Assembly: GCA_902779075.1 (NCBI GenBank)
Contig: CACZAK010000107.1
Location: 1 to 15,535 of the forward strand
DNA: 15,535 nt
Source: an uncultured bacterium
GTDB lineage: Bacteria > Verrucomicrobiota > Kiritimatiellia > RFP12 > UBA1067
Direction of reading: 5' to 3'
The position numbers and the translations under genes are program-made. Below are positions 7,207 to 14,536 of this stretch, piece by piece; within the stretch, counting starts at the first letter, position 1; every line of letters begins with the position of its first letter. The notes beneath the pieces were generated by a model that was given only the letters and a program-made list of their open reading frames with translations, did no database searches and was not told the origin of the DNA.

Positions 7207-9942
7207 ATGAAATCTAAGTCATGTTTAGTAATTGCGGCGGCAATCGCCGCCGCACAGTGCGCGCACTGCACGGCGCTTGCCGATCCGCCGCCGCCGATCC
7301 ACGTGCAGGGGCGACATTTCGTCGACGACCGGGGGAACTGCGTGCGCATGGGCGGAGTGATGCAGTCCATCAACTCGTATTTCAACGACAGCGAATGGGG
7401 ATGGGGCAGCGACGACCACCTCATTCCGCGCATGCTCGAGTACTACGACAAGACGACAAAGGCGCTGACGGACCGCTCGCAGGGATGCTACGCGAACATG
7501 GTGCGGCTGACGGACGACGGATGGTGGACGCAGGACGACAACCTCAAGCCGTCGAAGGACGCGCCGCACTTCTACGCATGCGACTGGTCGAAGTACGACC
7601 GCTATGTCGAGAAAGTGCTCGCCCCTGTCACGACGAACGCTGTTGCGCACGGGCTCTACGTGATCATCCGTCCGTCGTACAACACGCCTGGTGACACGAA
7701 GGTCGGAGACGACTACCAGAAGCACCTGCTGAAGGAATGGGAGCATCTCGCTGCGAACAAGGTTCTGCAGAAGTTCGCCGGACGCGTCCTCTTCGAGCTG
7801 GAGAACGAGCCGGTGAAGATCGAGCCGCGCGAAGGGATGCCGCGCGAAAGCGCGCTTGCTGAATACATGCAGCCCATGATCGACGTTATTCGCGCGAAGG
7901 GCTTCAAGGGGCCTATCCTCGCGCCTGGCCTCTATTGGCAGTCAAACTTCGAGGACTACGCGAAGTATCCGCTTCGGGACGGCAATCTCGGCTATGCAGT
8001 GCACGCGTATCCGGGATGGTACGATCAGAACGACGACAACGCCGATGTCGAGAAGTTCCTTGCGCGCTTCCGCCAGCTTGTGCCGGTTGCGGACTTCGCG
8101 CCGATTGTGGTTACCGAAGTGGACTGGAGCCCGATAAAGCCCGGCAAGGGCAAGAACAACGAGTTCGGGCAGTGGGTGCCGGAGAACTGGGGCACATGGG
8201 GAACGGGGTCGTCGTCAAAATGGGGGCGCGCGTATATCGGCGCGATTGAAAGGCTTGGCAACGTGTCCACGCTCGCAGGGGATGCGCGTGTTCTCTTCGA
8301 GGTAAAGAAGTACCTTGAGACGGGGAAGTTCGAGCTGCGATTCGGCGGAGAGAAGGAATGCTGCGCGGCGGCTTTCGCACAGCTGTTCAGGAAGTGGGCG
8401 AACGCCCCGAAGAGAAAGGCACCGAAAAGCGCGACATTCCGCAATCCGGTCATCCTGGCGGATTGTCCCGATCCGAGCATGTGCCGAGCGGGAGATTACG
8501 TCTACATGGTTACGACGACGATGCACTTCATGCCTGGCGCGCCGGTGATGCGTTCTAAGGACATGGTGCACTGGGAGATAGTGTCCTATATCTTCGACGG
8601 AATCGATTCGCCGGAGTATTCGTTCGAGGCCGAGAACGGAAAGACAGGATACGGCGCCGGACAGTGGGCGACGTCGATCGTCCACCACAAGGGTAAGTTC
8701 TATGCATGGTTCATCGTCAACGATGTCGGCGGCTTCATGTATACCGCAGACAGACCCGAAGGTCCGTGGCGGCTTCTCAGCCGCGGTCCGTATCTGCACG
8801 ACGGCTCGCTTGTTTTCGATGACGACGGAAGGGTGTACGTGTTCCATGGCTCCGGGCATGTCACCGAGATGAAGGAAGACCTGACTGGCGCAAAGCCCGG
8901 CGGACTTGACCGGCAGCTCTTCGAGCGCGGGGAGGAGACGGCGCTCCTCGAGGGCTCTGCCGCTTTCAAGAAGGACGGATACTACTACCTGATGATGGTG
9001 TCCTGCTTTCTGCCGAACCATCCGAGGCGGGAGGTGTGCTATCGCTCGAAATCCCTTGATGGCGAATGGGAGAAGAAGGTCATACTCGAGACGGAGTTCG
9101 AGAACTGGGGCGGCGTGGGGCAGGGATGCGTCGTGGAGTGTCCGGACGGAAAATGGCGTGCGATGGTGTTCCAGGACCGCGGCGGCCTCGGGAGGATCCC
9201 GTGTCTGATGGGCGTGACGTGGAAGGACGGATGGCCGATTCTCGGCAACCGGGAGGGGAAGATTCCAAGCGATTTCACCAAGCCGTATCCGTCGCTTTCG
9301 GGCATTGTCGGATCAGACGGTTTCAAAAAGAAGACGCTTGATCTCAGGTGGCAGTGGAACCACAATCCGATCGACGGCGCATGGTCTCTCGTTGAGCGAC
9401 CAGGCTGGATGCGGCTCAAGGCGCAGAAGGTCGCGCCGAACATCTTCCTTGCGCGCAACACGCTGACGCAGCGCATGATAGGTCCGCAGTGCGAAGGTGA
9501 AATCAGAATGGACGTCTCGAGGATGAAGGACGGTGACCGCGCTGGACTTGCCGCGTTCCAGTCCGACAGCGCCGTGCTTGCCGTTGTCTGCGAAGACGGC
9601 AGGAAGCGGCTTGTCATGAGCGAGGAGAAAAGCGTGTTCGAGGAAGGACGCAGAAATCCGCGCGCCGAGGTTTCGGAAAAGGAGTCCGTGGCGCTTTCGT
9701 CCGACATTGTCTACTTGCGCATACGGACGGATTTCCGCCCTGGACAGGACTGGGCCGAGATGGACTGGAGCCCCGACCGAAAGACGTGGCGCCGAATCGG
9801 CACGCGCTTCCCGCTGCGCTTCGACTGGACGCGCATGTTCGTTGGCTCGCGCTTTGCGATATTCTGCTATCCGACGAAATCCCCCGGCGGATATGTAGAC
9901 GTCGACTACTTCCGGTTCTCCTGCGAAGGACACGAGAGGTAG
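7207..9942 (+). CDS. Two-enzyme fusion: GH5-like endoglycanase and GH43 (subfamily 12-like) xylosidase/arabinofuranosidase
   Basis: 911 residues with a signal peptide ending near TALA (about residue 25). The N-terminal module (about 30-370) reads as a GH5-type barrel, from GRHFVDDRGNCVRMGGV, with probable acid/base E201 in FELENEP and nucleophile E304 in IVVTEVDW. A short basic linker (KWANAPKRKAPKSATF) leads to a GH43 propeller (about 410-705) with base D422 in DCPDPS, modulator D532 in HDGSLVFDDDG and acid E582 in LLEGSAAFKKDGYYYL. The C-terminal beta-sandwich (from about 712, WQWNHNPIDGAWSLVERPG) is the one usually attached to subfamily-12 GH43 enzymes. Both active sites look complete. One half should cut a beta-glycan backbone and the other should trim xylose or arabinose. 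The GH5 subfamily cannot be assigned by eye. A possible ribosome binding site is AGGGA at 7193-7197. Confidence 0.88.
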   Translation: MKSKSCLVIAAAIAAAQCAHCTALADPPPPIHVQGRHFVDDRGNCVRMGGVMQSINSYFNDSEWGWGSDDHLIPRMLEYYDKTTKALTDRSQGCYANMVRLTDDGWWTQDDNLKPSKDAPHFYACDWSKYDRYVEKVLAPVTTNAVAHGLYVIIRPSYNTPGDTKVGDDYQKHLLKEWEHLAANKVLQKFAGRVLFELENEPVKIEPREGMPRESALAEYMQPMIDVIRAKGFKGPILAPGLYWQSNFEDYAKYPLRDGNLGYAVHAYPGWYDQNDDNADVEKFLARFRQLVPVADFAPIVVTEVDWSPIKPGKGKNNEFGQWVPENWGTWGTGSSSKWGRAYIGAIERLGNVSTLAGDARVLFEVKKYLETGKFELRFGGEKECCAAAFAQLFRKWANAPKRKAPKSATFRNPVILADCPDPSMCRAGDYVYMVTTTMHFMPGAPVMRSKDMVHWEIVSYIFDGIDSPEYSFEAENGKTGYGAGQWATSIVHHKGKFYAWFIVNDVGGFMYTADRPEGPWRLLSRGPYLHDGSLVFDDDGRVYVFHGSGHVTEMKEDLTGAKPGGLDRQLFERGEETALLEGSAAFKKDGYYYLMMVSCFLPNHPRREVCYRSKSLDGEWEKKVILETEFENWGGVGQGCVVECPDGKWRAMVFQDRGGLGRIPCLMGVTWKDGWPILGNREGKIPSDFTKPYPSLSGIVGSDGFKKKTLDLRWQWNHNPIDGAWSLVERPGWMRLKAQKVAPNIFLARNTLTQRMIGPQCEGEIRMDVSRMKDGDRAGLAAFQSDSAVLAVVCEDGRKRLVMSEEKSVFEEGRRNPRAEVSEKESVALSSDIVYLRIRTDFRPGQDWAEMDWSPDRKTWRRIGTRFPLRFDWTRMFVGSRFAIFCYPTKSPGGYVDVDYFRFSCEGHER

Positions 9943-9944
9943 TC

Positions 9945-9963
9945 TCACACCTTTGTGTGATAT
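9945..9963. promoter_or_regulatory. Palindromic operator, copy 2
   Basis: All 19 bases match the copy at 1171-1189, and the perfect inverted repeat occupies 9945-9960. It begins two bases after the stop codon of the GH5-GH43 gene and 21 nt before the -10 hexamer of the GH31 gene. The identical sequence and spacing at a second, unrelated promoter argue for a real binding site shared by two units of one regulon. Confidence 0.78.
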
Positions 9964-9984
9964 CGCTTTGGCAAACGTCTTTGA

Positions 9985-9990
9985 TATACT
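9985..9990 (+). promoter_or_regulatory. -10 element of the GH31 gene
   Basis: TATACT lies 21 nt after the operator. The hexamer at a 17-nt spacing (9962-9967, ATCGCT) matches the -35 consensus at only two of six positions, as at the other operator promoter. The predicted start is near 9997, which gives a leader of about 63 nt. Confidence 0.55.
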
Positions 9991-10001
9991 AGGGTTGCGT
10001 T

Positions 10002-10031
10002 GCGAGGAATAGCGCATGTTGCGCAGCTCGC
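10002..10031 (+). promoter_or_regulatory. Stem-loop in the GH31 5' leader
   Basis: Nested complementary arms are GCGAG (10002-10006) with CTCGC (10027-10031), and inside them GCGCA (10012-10016) with TGCGC (10020-10024) around a TGT loop. It lies after the predicted transcription start and before the strong ribosome binding site AAGGAG (10048-10053). It could stabilise the message or affect translation; no known riboswitch is recognised. Confidence 0.4.
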
Positions 10032-10059
10032 GTGTGGCAAAAGAAAAAAGGAGCATTGA

Positions 10060-12318
10060 ATGAAGACACTAATGTTGGCCGTTGCAACCGCGGCAGCCGT
10101 CTCGGCAGGCGCCGCGACGGGCGTGAAGGTCGAATTCTGGCGCGACGACGTCGTCAGGATTCTCAAGATTCCGGAAGGCGGCAAGTCGCCGGAGAAGAGC
10201 TATGTCGTCACCGCAAAGCCTGAGAAGGTGGCCGTTGCGAAGTCCGAAAAGGAAGGCGCGGCGACGTACTCCTCGGCGAAGCTCCGCGTCACGGTCGATA
10301 CGGAAGGGCGTGTCGCATTTGCCGCGGCGGACGGCACTCCGCTTCTCGCAGAGGAGGGCACGACCTTCACGCCGCGGGCGAAGGGCGATCCGGACGAGAA
10401 CAGCTTCTCGGTGCGCCAGGCGTGGCTTCTGGACGGCGACGAGCCTGTGTACGGACTCGGCATCGTGCAGGAGGATTCCATCTCACGCCGCGGCATTACG
10501 AAGAAGGTTCTGCAGGACAACATAGAGGACTATTCTCCCGTGTTTCAGTCCATCAAGGGATGGGGAGTCTTCATCGACAGCTCGTCCATCGCAGAATACA
10601 AGGAGCTGAACGGAGTCATGTCCTACACGAGCGAGGTAGGCGATGCGAGCGACTACTACTTCATGTACGGAGGCACTTCGGACGGCGTGGTGCGTCAGAT
10701 ACGCTGGCTCTCCGGCGAGGTGCCGATGCCCGCCAAGTGGACTCTCGGCTACTACGTGAGCCGCGAGCGCTACACAAGCTGGGCGCAGCTCGCGGAGATT
10801 GTCGATGAGCACAGGAAGCGCGGCATCCCGATGGACTGCATCGTGCAGGACTGGCAGTACTGGGGCGGAAACGAGAACTGGAATGCGCTTGATTTCATCG
10901 CCGACGGATTCAAGGACAATCCCGAGGCGGGCGTGAAGGCCGTACACGACCGCAATGCGAAGCTCATGATCTCGTTCTGGCCTGACTTCGGTCCGAACGC
11001 GAAGCCCAACAAGGATTTCAAGGACCGCGGCTGGTACTTCAAGGACTTCGTGACATGGCCGCGCGACGAGGGCGTGATTGTCTACGACGCGTTCAACCCC
11101 GCCGCGCGCGACCTCTACTGGAAGTACGTGCGCCGTCTCGTTGACTGCGGAATCGACGCGTGGTGGATGGACTCCACCGAGCCGGACCACTGGCCGCACA
11201 CGAAGGAGAGCTTCGACGCGCCGACTTTCCTCGGCAGCTACCGCCGTGTGTGCAACCTCTTCCCGCTCATGACCGTCGGCGGAATCTACGACCACCAGCG
11301 CGCAGACGAGCCGGACGGACGCCGCCGCGTGTCGATCATGACGCGCAGCTGCTTCACAGGGCTCCAGCGCACCGGCGCGAACACATGGTCGGGTGACGTC
11401 GATTCGAAGTGGGAGGTGCTCAGGAAGCAGATTCCGGCCGGACTCGGCTTCGGCCTCACGGGCAATCCGAATTTCAACACCGACATCGGCGGATTCCATC
11501 CGTGGCACTTCAGCGGATATCCGGGCGGCATACTAAAGTGCCCCGAGTTCATCGAGCTGAACGTCCGCTGGATGCAGTACGCGCTCTTCAATCCGATCTT
11601 CCGTAGCCACGGCACGGGCGCGCCGCGCGAGATATGGCAGTTCGGCGAGAAGGGCACGCCGGCGTACGACGCGATGGTTGAGGCAGTGAAGCTCCGCTAC
11701 CGCTTCATGCCGTATCTCTACTCCACAGCGCGCTGGGTGTCGAAGGACGGCGGCACGATGATGCGCCCGCTCTTCGCAGAGTACCGCGCAGATCCCGGAA
11801 CGTGGGAGGTTTCGGACCAGTTCCTCTTCGGAACCGAGCTGATGGCCGCGCCCGTCGTGCGCTACCGCGCTGGCCAGAGGCGCGTGTATCTTCCGGCAGG
11901 GACGAAATGGACGTCGTTCTTCGACGGACGCGTCTTCGAGGGCGGAAGGTGGATTGCCGAGGACGTCTCGCTTGACACGATTCCGCTCTACGCGAAGGCT
12001 GGGGCGATCGTTCCGATGGGCCCTGTCATGCAGTATGTCGACGAGGTGAAGAATCCAGTTGTCGAGATCAGGGTGTTCCCCGGCGCGGACGGCGCGTTCA
12101 CGCTGTACGACGATGCAGGCGACGGCTATCAATACGAGAAGGGCGAGTTCAGCGAGATTCCGCTCAAGTGGGACGACGCGAAGAAGGCGCTGACGATCGG
12201 CGCGCGCCGAGGTTCCTATCCCGGCATGGCGAAGACGCGCCGCTTCAGGGTCGTTCTTCCCGACGGCACCGCGATGAGCGCCGATTACGCAGGCGCCGAA
12301 GTGTCCGTCTGGTTCTGA
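10060..12318 (+). CDS. Secreted GH31 glycosidase, probable alpha-xylosidase
   Basis: 752 residues with the signal peptide MKTLMLAVATAAAVSAGAA. An N-terminal beta-sandwich (about 20-230) leads to the catalytic barrel (PMPAKWTLGYYVSRERY near 225, then QDWQYWGGNENWNALDF). The nucleophile is D371 in DAWWMDSTEPDHW and the acid/base is D446 in TWSGDVDSKW. NPNFNTDIGGFHP and the C-terminal beta domains complete the family pattern. The WWMDSTEP form of the nucleophile motif is typical of the alpha-xylosidase branch of GH31, not of starch-active alpha-glucosidases, so removal of alpha-xylose from xyloglucan oligosaccharides is likely. No inserted PA14 domain is evident. AAGGAG six bases before the ATG fixes the start. 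It has its own operator-controlled promoter directly after the preceding gene. Confidence 0.92.
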   Translation: MKTLMLAVATAAAVSAGAATGVKVEFWRDDVVRILKIPEGGKSPEKSYVVTAKPEKVAVAKSEKEGAATYSSAKLRVTVDTEGRVAFAAADGTPLLAEEGTTFTPRAKGDPDENSFSVRQAWLLDGDEPVYGLGIVQEDSISRRGITKKVLQDNIEDYSPVFQSIKGWGVFIDSSSIAEYKELNGVMSYTSEVGDASDYYFMYGGTSDGVVRQIRWLSGEVPMPAKWTLGYYVSRERYTSWAQLAEIVDEHRKRGIPMDCIVQDWQYWGGNENWNALDFIADGFKDNPEAGVKAVHDRNAKLMISFWPDFGPNAKPNKDFKDRGWYFKDFVTWPRDEGVIVYDAFNPAARDLYWKYVRRLVDCGIDAWWMDSTEPDHWPHTKESFDAPTFLGSYRRVCNLFPLMTVGGIYDHQRADEPDGRRRVSIMTRSCFTGLQRTGANTWSGDVDSKWEVLRKQIPAGLGFGLTGNPNFNTDIGGFHPWHFSGYPGGILKCPEFIELNVRWMQYALFNPIFRSHGTGAPREIWQFGEKGTPAYDAMVEAVKLRYRFMPYLYSTARWVSKDGGTMMRPLFAEYRADPGTWEVSDQFLFGTELMAAPVVRYRAGQRRVYLPAGTKWTSFFDGRVFEGGRWIAEDVSLDTIPLYAKAGAIVPMGPVMQYVDEVKNPVVEIRVFPGADGAFTLYDDAGDGYQYEKGEFSEIPLKWDDAKKALTIGARRGSYPGMAKTRRFRVVLPDGTAMSADYAGAEVSVWF

Positions 12319-12344
12319 TCGCCTTTGCAGTATGGCTCACCTGG

Positions 12345-12458
12345 CTCCGCCGTCTGCGTGGCGGCCGGTTCTCTCCGCTTTACGAGAAGCTAGGCGTAGA
12401 GTCTCGAGTCGAAGCCGTCGCAGAGGCGATGCGCACGGGCCTTGTCGAAGCGCCGTAG
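12345..12458 (+). pseudogene. Probable remnant of a LuxR/NarL-type response regulator C-terminus
   Basis: The frame ending in TAG at 12456-12458 encodes YEKLGVESRVEAVAEAM and then RTGLVEAP. This resembles the last helix and tail of LuxR-type DNA-binding domains (the KLGV.SR.EAVA.A...GL pattern). Upstream in the same frame only a degraded match is seen (about RFSPLY), and the rest of the DNA-binding and receiver domains is absent, since the GH31 gene ends at 12318. I read it as a decayed 3' end of a lost regulator gene. The match is short, so chance similarity remains possible. Confidence 0.45.
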
Positions 12459-12524
12459 TCCGTCGCGGAGCGACGGACCCCCTAAGGGGACGAACCAACA
12501 GGAGGTCCATCGCTCCGCAATGGA
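12458..12524. repeat. Inverted pair of REP-like hairpins (REPIN-like)
   Basis: The first hairpin has perfect 9-bp arms, GTCCGTCGC (12458-12466) and GCGACGGAC (12470-12478), with a GGA loop. The second, at 12506-12524, is an imperfect hairpin with a TCC loop. The reverse complement of the second matches 12459-12477 at 16 of 19 positions, so the two are diverged copies in opposite orientation. Between them lies a small CCCC-TAA-GGGG stem (12479-12489). No U-tract follows, so a simple intrinsic terminator is not supported, although the first hairpin could help end the GH31 transcript. Confidence 0.55.
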
Positions 12525-12546
12525 TATAATGCAGTGTAACCCTAAT

Positions 12547-12557
12547 GGGGGGGGGGG
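12547..12557 (+). repeat. Homopolymeric tract of eleven G
   Basis: Eleven consecutive G bases end 21 nt before the -10 element of the GH97 gene and thus touch the -35 region. Such tracts change length easily by slippage and are also common sites of sequencing or assembly error. Confidence 0.9.
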
Positions 12558-12578
12558 TCCAGTCGCGGGGAAATCGTG

Positions 12579-12584
12579 TATAAT
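12579..12584 (+). promoter_or_regulatory. -10 element of the GH97 gene
   Basis: A consensus TATAAT is placed so that transcription would start near 12591, about 21 nt before the GTG start codon. No good -35 box is seen at 16-18 nt, where the sequence is the end of the G tract. Another TATAAT at 12525-12530, at the edge of the second hairpin, is a less likely alternative. Confidence 0.5.
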
Positions 12585-12611
12585 TGACGACATAAGAACG
12601 GAGAAGCCTAA

Positions 12612-14369
12612 GTGAAAAAGTCATTCGTATTGTCTTTGGTCATGATTGCCGCGGGAGTTGCAGCTGCGGACGTCGCGGTGAAGGGACCGGACGGACGTCT
12701 AGAGTTCCGTCTCAGGGCGGAGAACGGCGCGCCGCAGTGGAGCGCCGTGTACGACGGACGGTCCGTCGCGGAATGGTCTCCGCTCGGACTCGAAACCGAA
12801 TACGGCGACTTCACGAAGGGCGTGAAGCTTGGCGAGGCGAAGAAGGGGCGCTTTCGCGATGCGTACACCCTGCCGCAGGGCAAGCGATCAAAGGTCAAGG
12901 TTGAGATGAACATGGCCACCGTGCCGCTGCTCGCGGACAACGCGAAGCTTGGCTTCGAGGTGCGCGTCGGAAAGAACGACCTCGCGTTCCGGTACTTCCT
13001 CGAGAAGGCGACTACGGTGCGCTGCGAGGCGACGGGCTTCGCGTTCGCGTCCGGCGCGAAGATGTTCGCGACGCAGCAGTCCAAGCCGATGACGGGCTTC
13101 GCGCAGACGAAGCCGAGCTACGAGGAGACGTACGTCTACGACGCGGGCGATGGCGGGGCGAAGGACCTCTGGGCGCTTGTGTCCGAAACCGGGACGGACG
13201 GAAACTACTGCGGCTGCAGGCTTGCGGACTGGGAGAATGGATGCTTCCGCGTTGCGTTCCCGATGCCGGGGGAGGCGCGCGGAAAGGGCTCCGTCGAGCC
13301 GAAGTGCGCGGCGAAGACTTCTACCCCGTGGCGCACGCTGACGGTCGGCGACTCGCTCGCCCCGATCGTAGAGACGACGATTGCGTATGACGTCGTGAAG
13401 CCCGTCGTCCCCGCGCCGGACGACGCGTCGATGAACGCGGCGGATCAGCGCAAGTTCATTGACCTCGCGGCGGAGATGGGTTGGGAGCACATCCTAATCG
13501 ACGCCTTCTGGGACCGCATCCCCGCCGAGGAGTTCGACGCGCTGCTCGCGTACGCGAAGGAAAGGAAGGTCGCGGTCTACCTGTGGTACAACTCGAACGG
13601 AGACTGGAACGACGCGCCGCAGACGCCGAAGGACAGGTTCGTGACGCGCGAGTCGACGGAGAAGGAGATGGCGTGGCTCGAGTCGAAGGGCGTGCGCGGC
13701 GTCAAGGTCGACTTCTGGGGCGGGGACAAGCAGTTCGTCATCGCGAAGTACTGCGAGCTCTTCGAAATCGCCAACAAGCACCACATACAGGTGATTGTCC
13801 ATGGCTGCACGCTGCCGCGCGGATGGGAGAGGATGTATCCGAACTTCGTCGGCGCGGAGGCGCTTCTCGCGAGCGAGAACGCGAAGTTCTCCGACTGGGG
13901 AATGGGCTCTACGCCGCAGTGGGCCGCGACGCATCCGTTCTGCCGCAACGCCGTGGCGGTCGCGGAGTACGGGCCGGTGTTCCTGAACAAATACCTCCGC
14001 GCGGACAACAAGTCGGGCGTGAAGAGGATCACGACGGACGGATTCGAGCTCGCAACGTCCGTCACATACCAGAATCCGGTGCAGAACTTCGCGCTCACCC
14101 CCAACAACCTTACGGACGCGCCGCGCGAGAGCATTGAGTTCATGAAGAAGGTCCCGACAGTGTGGGACGAGACGCGCTACGTCGCGGGGTATCCCGGGAA
14201 GTTCGCCGTCATCGCGCGCCGCAGCGGAAAGACATGGTATGTCGCGGGCGTTGCGGCTGAAGACGTCGAGACTGAGATCGACCTCTCCTTCGCGGGCGGA
14301 ACGAGCGAGAAGATCAAGATCGCCCGCGCCGACGGATTCGTGCGGACGCTTGCCGCCACTGGCAGGTGA
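12612..14369 (+). CDS. Secreted GH97 glycosidase (alpha-galactosidase/alpha-glucosidase family), shortened
   Basis: 585 residues from a GTG start, with GGAG (12600-12603) eight bases upstream and the signal peptide MKKSFVLSLVMIAAGVAAA. The N-terminal beta-sandwich (about 20-270) is followed by a GH97 barrel: FIDLAAEMGWEHILIDAFWD, YLWYNSNGDWNDAPQTPKDR, GVRGVKVDFWGGDKQ and HGCTLPRGWERMYPNF then VGAEALLASEN. D367 in VKVDFW is at the place of the nucleophile of the retaining branch, which includes alpha-galactosidases. The protein is shorter than the usual 640-720 residues. The aromatic-rich segment normally found just before the first barrel helix (a GRSTWSW-like stretch) appears to be missing between KPVV and DDASMNAADQ. 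It may therefore be altered in activity. It has no copy of the shared operator, so its control may differ from that of the other units. Confidence 0.87.
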   Translation: MKKSFVLSLVMIAAGVAAADVAVKGPDGRLEFRLRAENGAPQWSAVYDGRSVAEWSPLGLETEYGDFTKGVKLGEAKKGRFRDAYTLPQGKRSKVKVEMNMATVPLLADNAKLGFEVRVGKNDLAFRYFLEKATTVRCEATGFAFASGAKMFATQQSKPMTGFAQTKPSYEETYVYDAGDGGAKDLWALVSETGTDGNYCGCRLADWENGCFRVAFPMPGEARGKGSVEPKCAAKTSTPWRTLTVGDSLAPIVETTIAYDVVKPVVPAPDDASMNAADQRKFIDLAAEMGWEHILIDAFWDRIPAEEFDALLAYAKERKVAVYLWYNSNGDWNDAPQTPKDRFVTRESTEKEMAWLESKGVRGVKVDFWGGDKQFVIAKYCELFEIANKHHIQVIVHGCTLPRGWERMYPNFVGAEALLASENAKFSDWGMGSTPQWAATHPFCRNAVAVAEYGPVFLNKYLRADNKSGVKRITTDGFELATSVTYQNPVQNFALTPNNLTDAPRESIEFMKKVPTVWDETRYVAGYPGKFAVIARRSGKTWYVAGVAAEDVETEIDLSFAGGTSEKIKIARADGFVRTLAATGR

Positions 14370-14429
14370 CGTGTCTCGTTAGGATAAGCTGTCACGCCGT
14401 TGAGCCTGCATTTTTGGTGTAACTGCTGC

Positions 14430-14504
14430 ATGAATGCCAAGATTGCTTTTCTGGCCGCCTCTGTAGCTTTGTCCGGTTCTGGGCATACCCGAATGGACTA
14501 TTGA
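14430..14504 (+). CDS. Short ORF encoding a signal-peptide-like 24-residue peptide
   Basis: ATG at 14430 to TGA at 14502-14504. The peptide begins MNAKIAFLAASVALSGSG, with a lysine followed by a hydrophobic core like a signal peptide, and ends after HTRMDY. No convincing ribosome binding site precedes it, and its end overlaps the -35 box of the next promoter. It may be the surviving 5' end of a lost secreted-protein gene, a small membrane peptide, or chance. Confidence 0.25.
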   Translation: MNAKIAFLAASVALSGSGHTRMDY

Positions 14505-14530
14505 TGAAGCGGCTGGGAATTGCGTATAAT
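14501..14530 (+). promoter_or_regulatory. Sigma-70-like promoter of the second GH51 gene, predicted leaderless
   Basis: TTGATG (14501-14506), an 18-nt spacer and a consensus TATAAT (14525-14530). Six bases separate the -10 box from the ATG at 14537, so the expected start point is the A of the ATG. No Shine-Dalgarno sequence fits in the gap. The same layout is seen for the minus-strand gene at 1124. Confidence 0.65.
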
Positions 14531-14536
14531 GGGCGC

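Noticed and set aside
10483..11508. 341-residue minus-strand frame across the GH31 gene
   Set aside because: A shadow frame with the typical composition; the plus strand encodes a complete GH31 with both catalytic aspartates.
12347..12364. Stem CCGCC/GGCGG after the GH31 stop as a terminator
   Set aside because: Only five base pairs with an eight-base loop and no T tract; it also lies in the regulator remnant.
12319..12611. CRISPR array or insertion sequence in the largest plus-strand gap
   Set aside because: There are only two diverged inverted copies of a short hairpin, with no regular spacers, terminal inverted repeats or transposase fragment.
14362..14416. GCAGG ... CCTGC arms followed by ATTTTT after the GH97 gene as a terminator
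   Set aside because: The outer stem is only five pairs, spans more than 40 bases and has a large asymmetric bulge; a real terminator here is possible but not supported.
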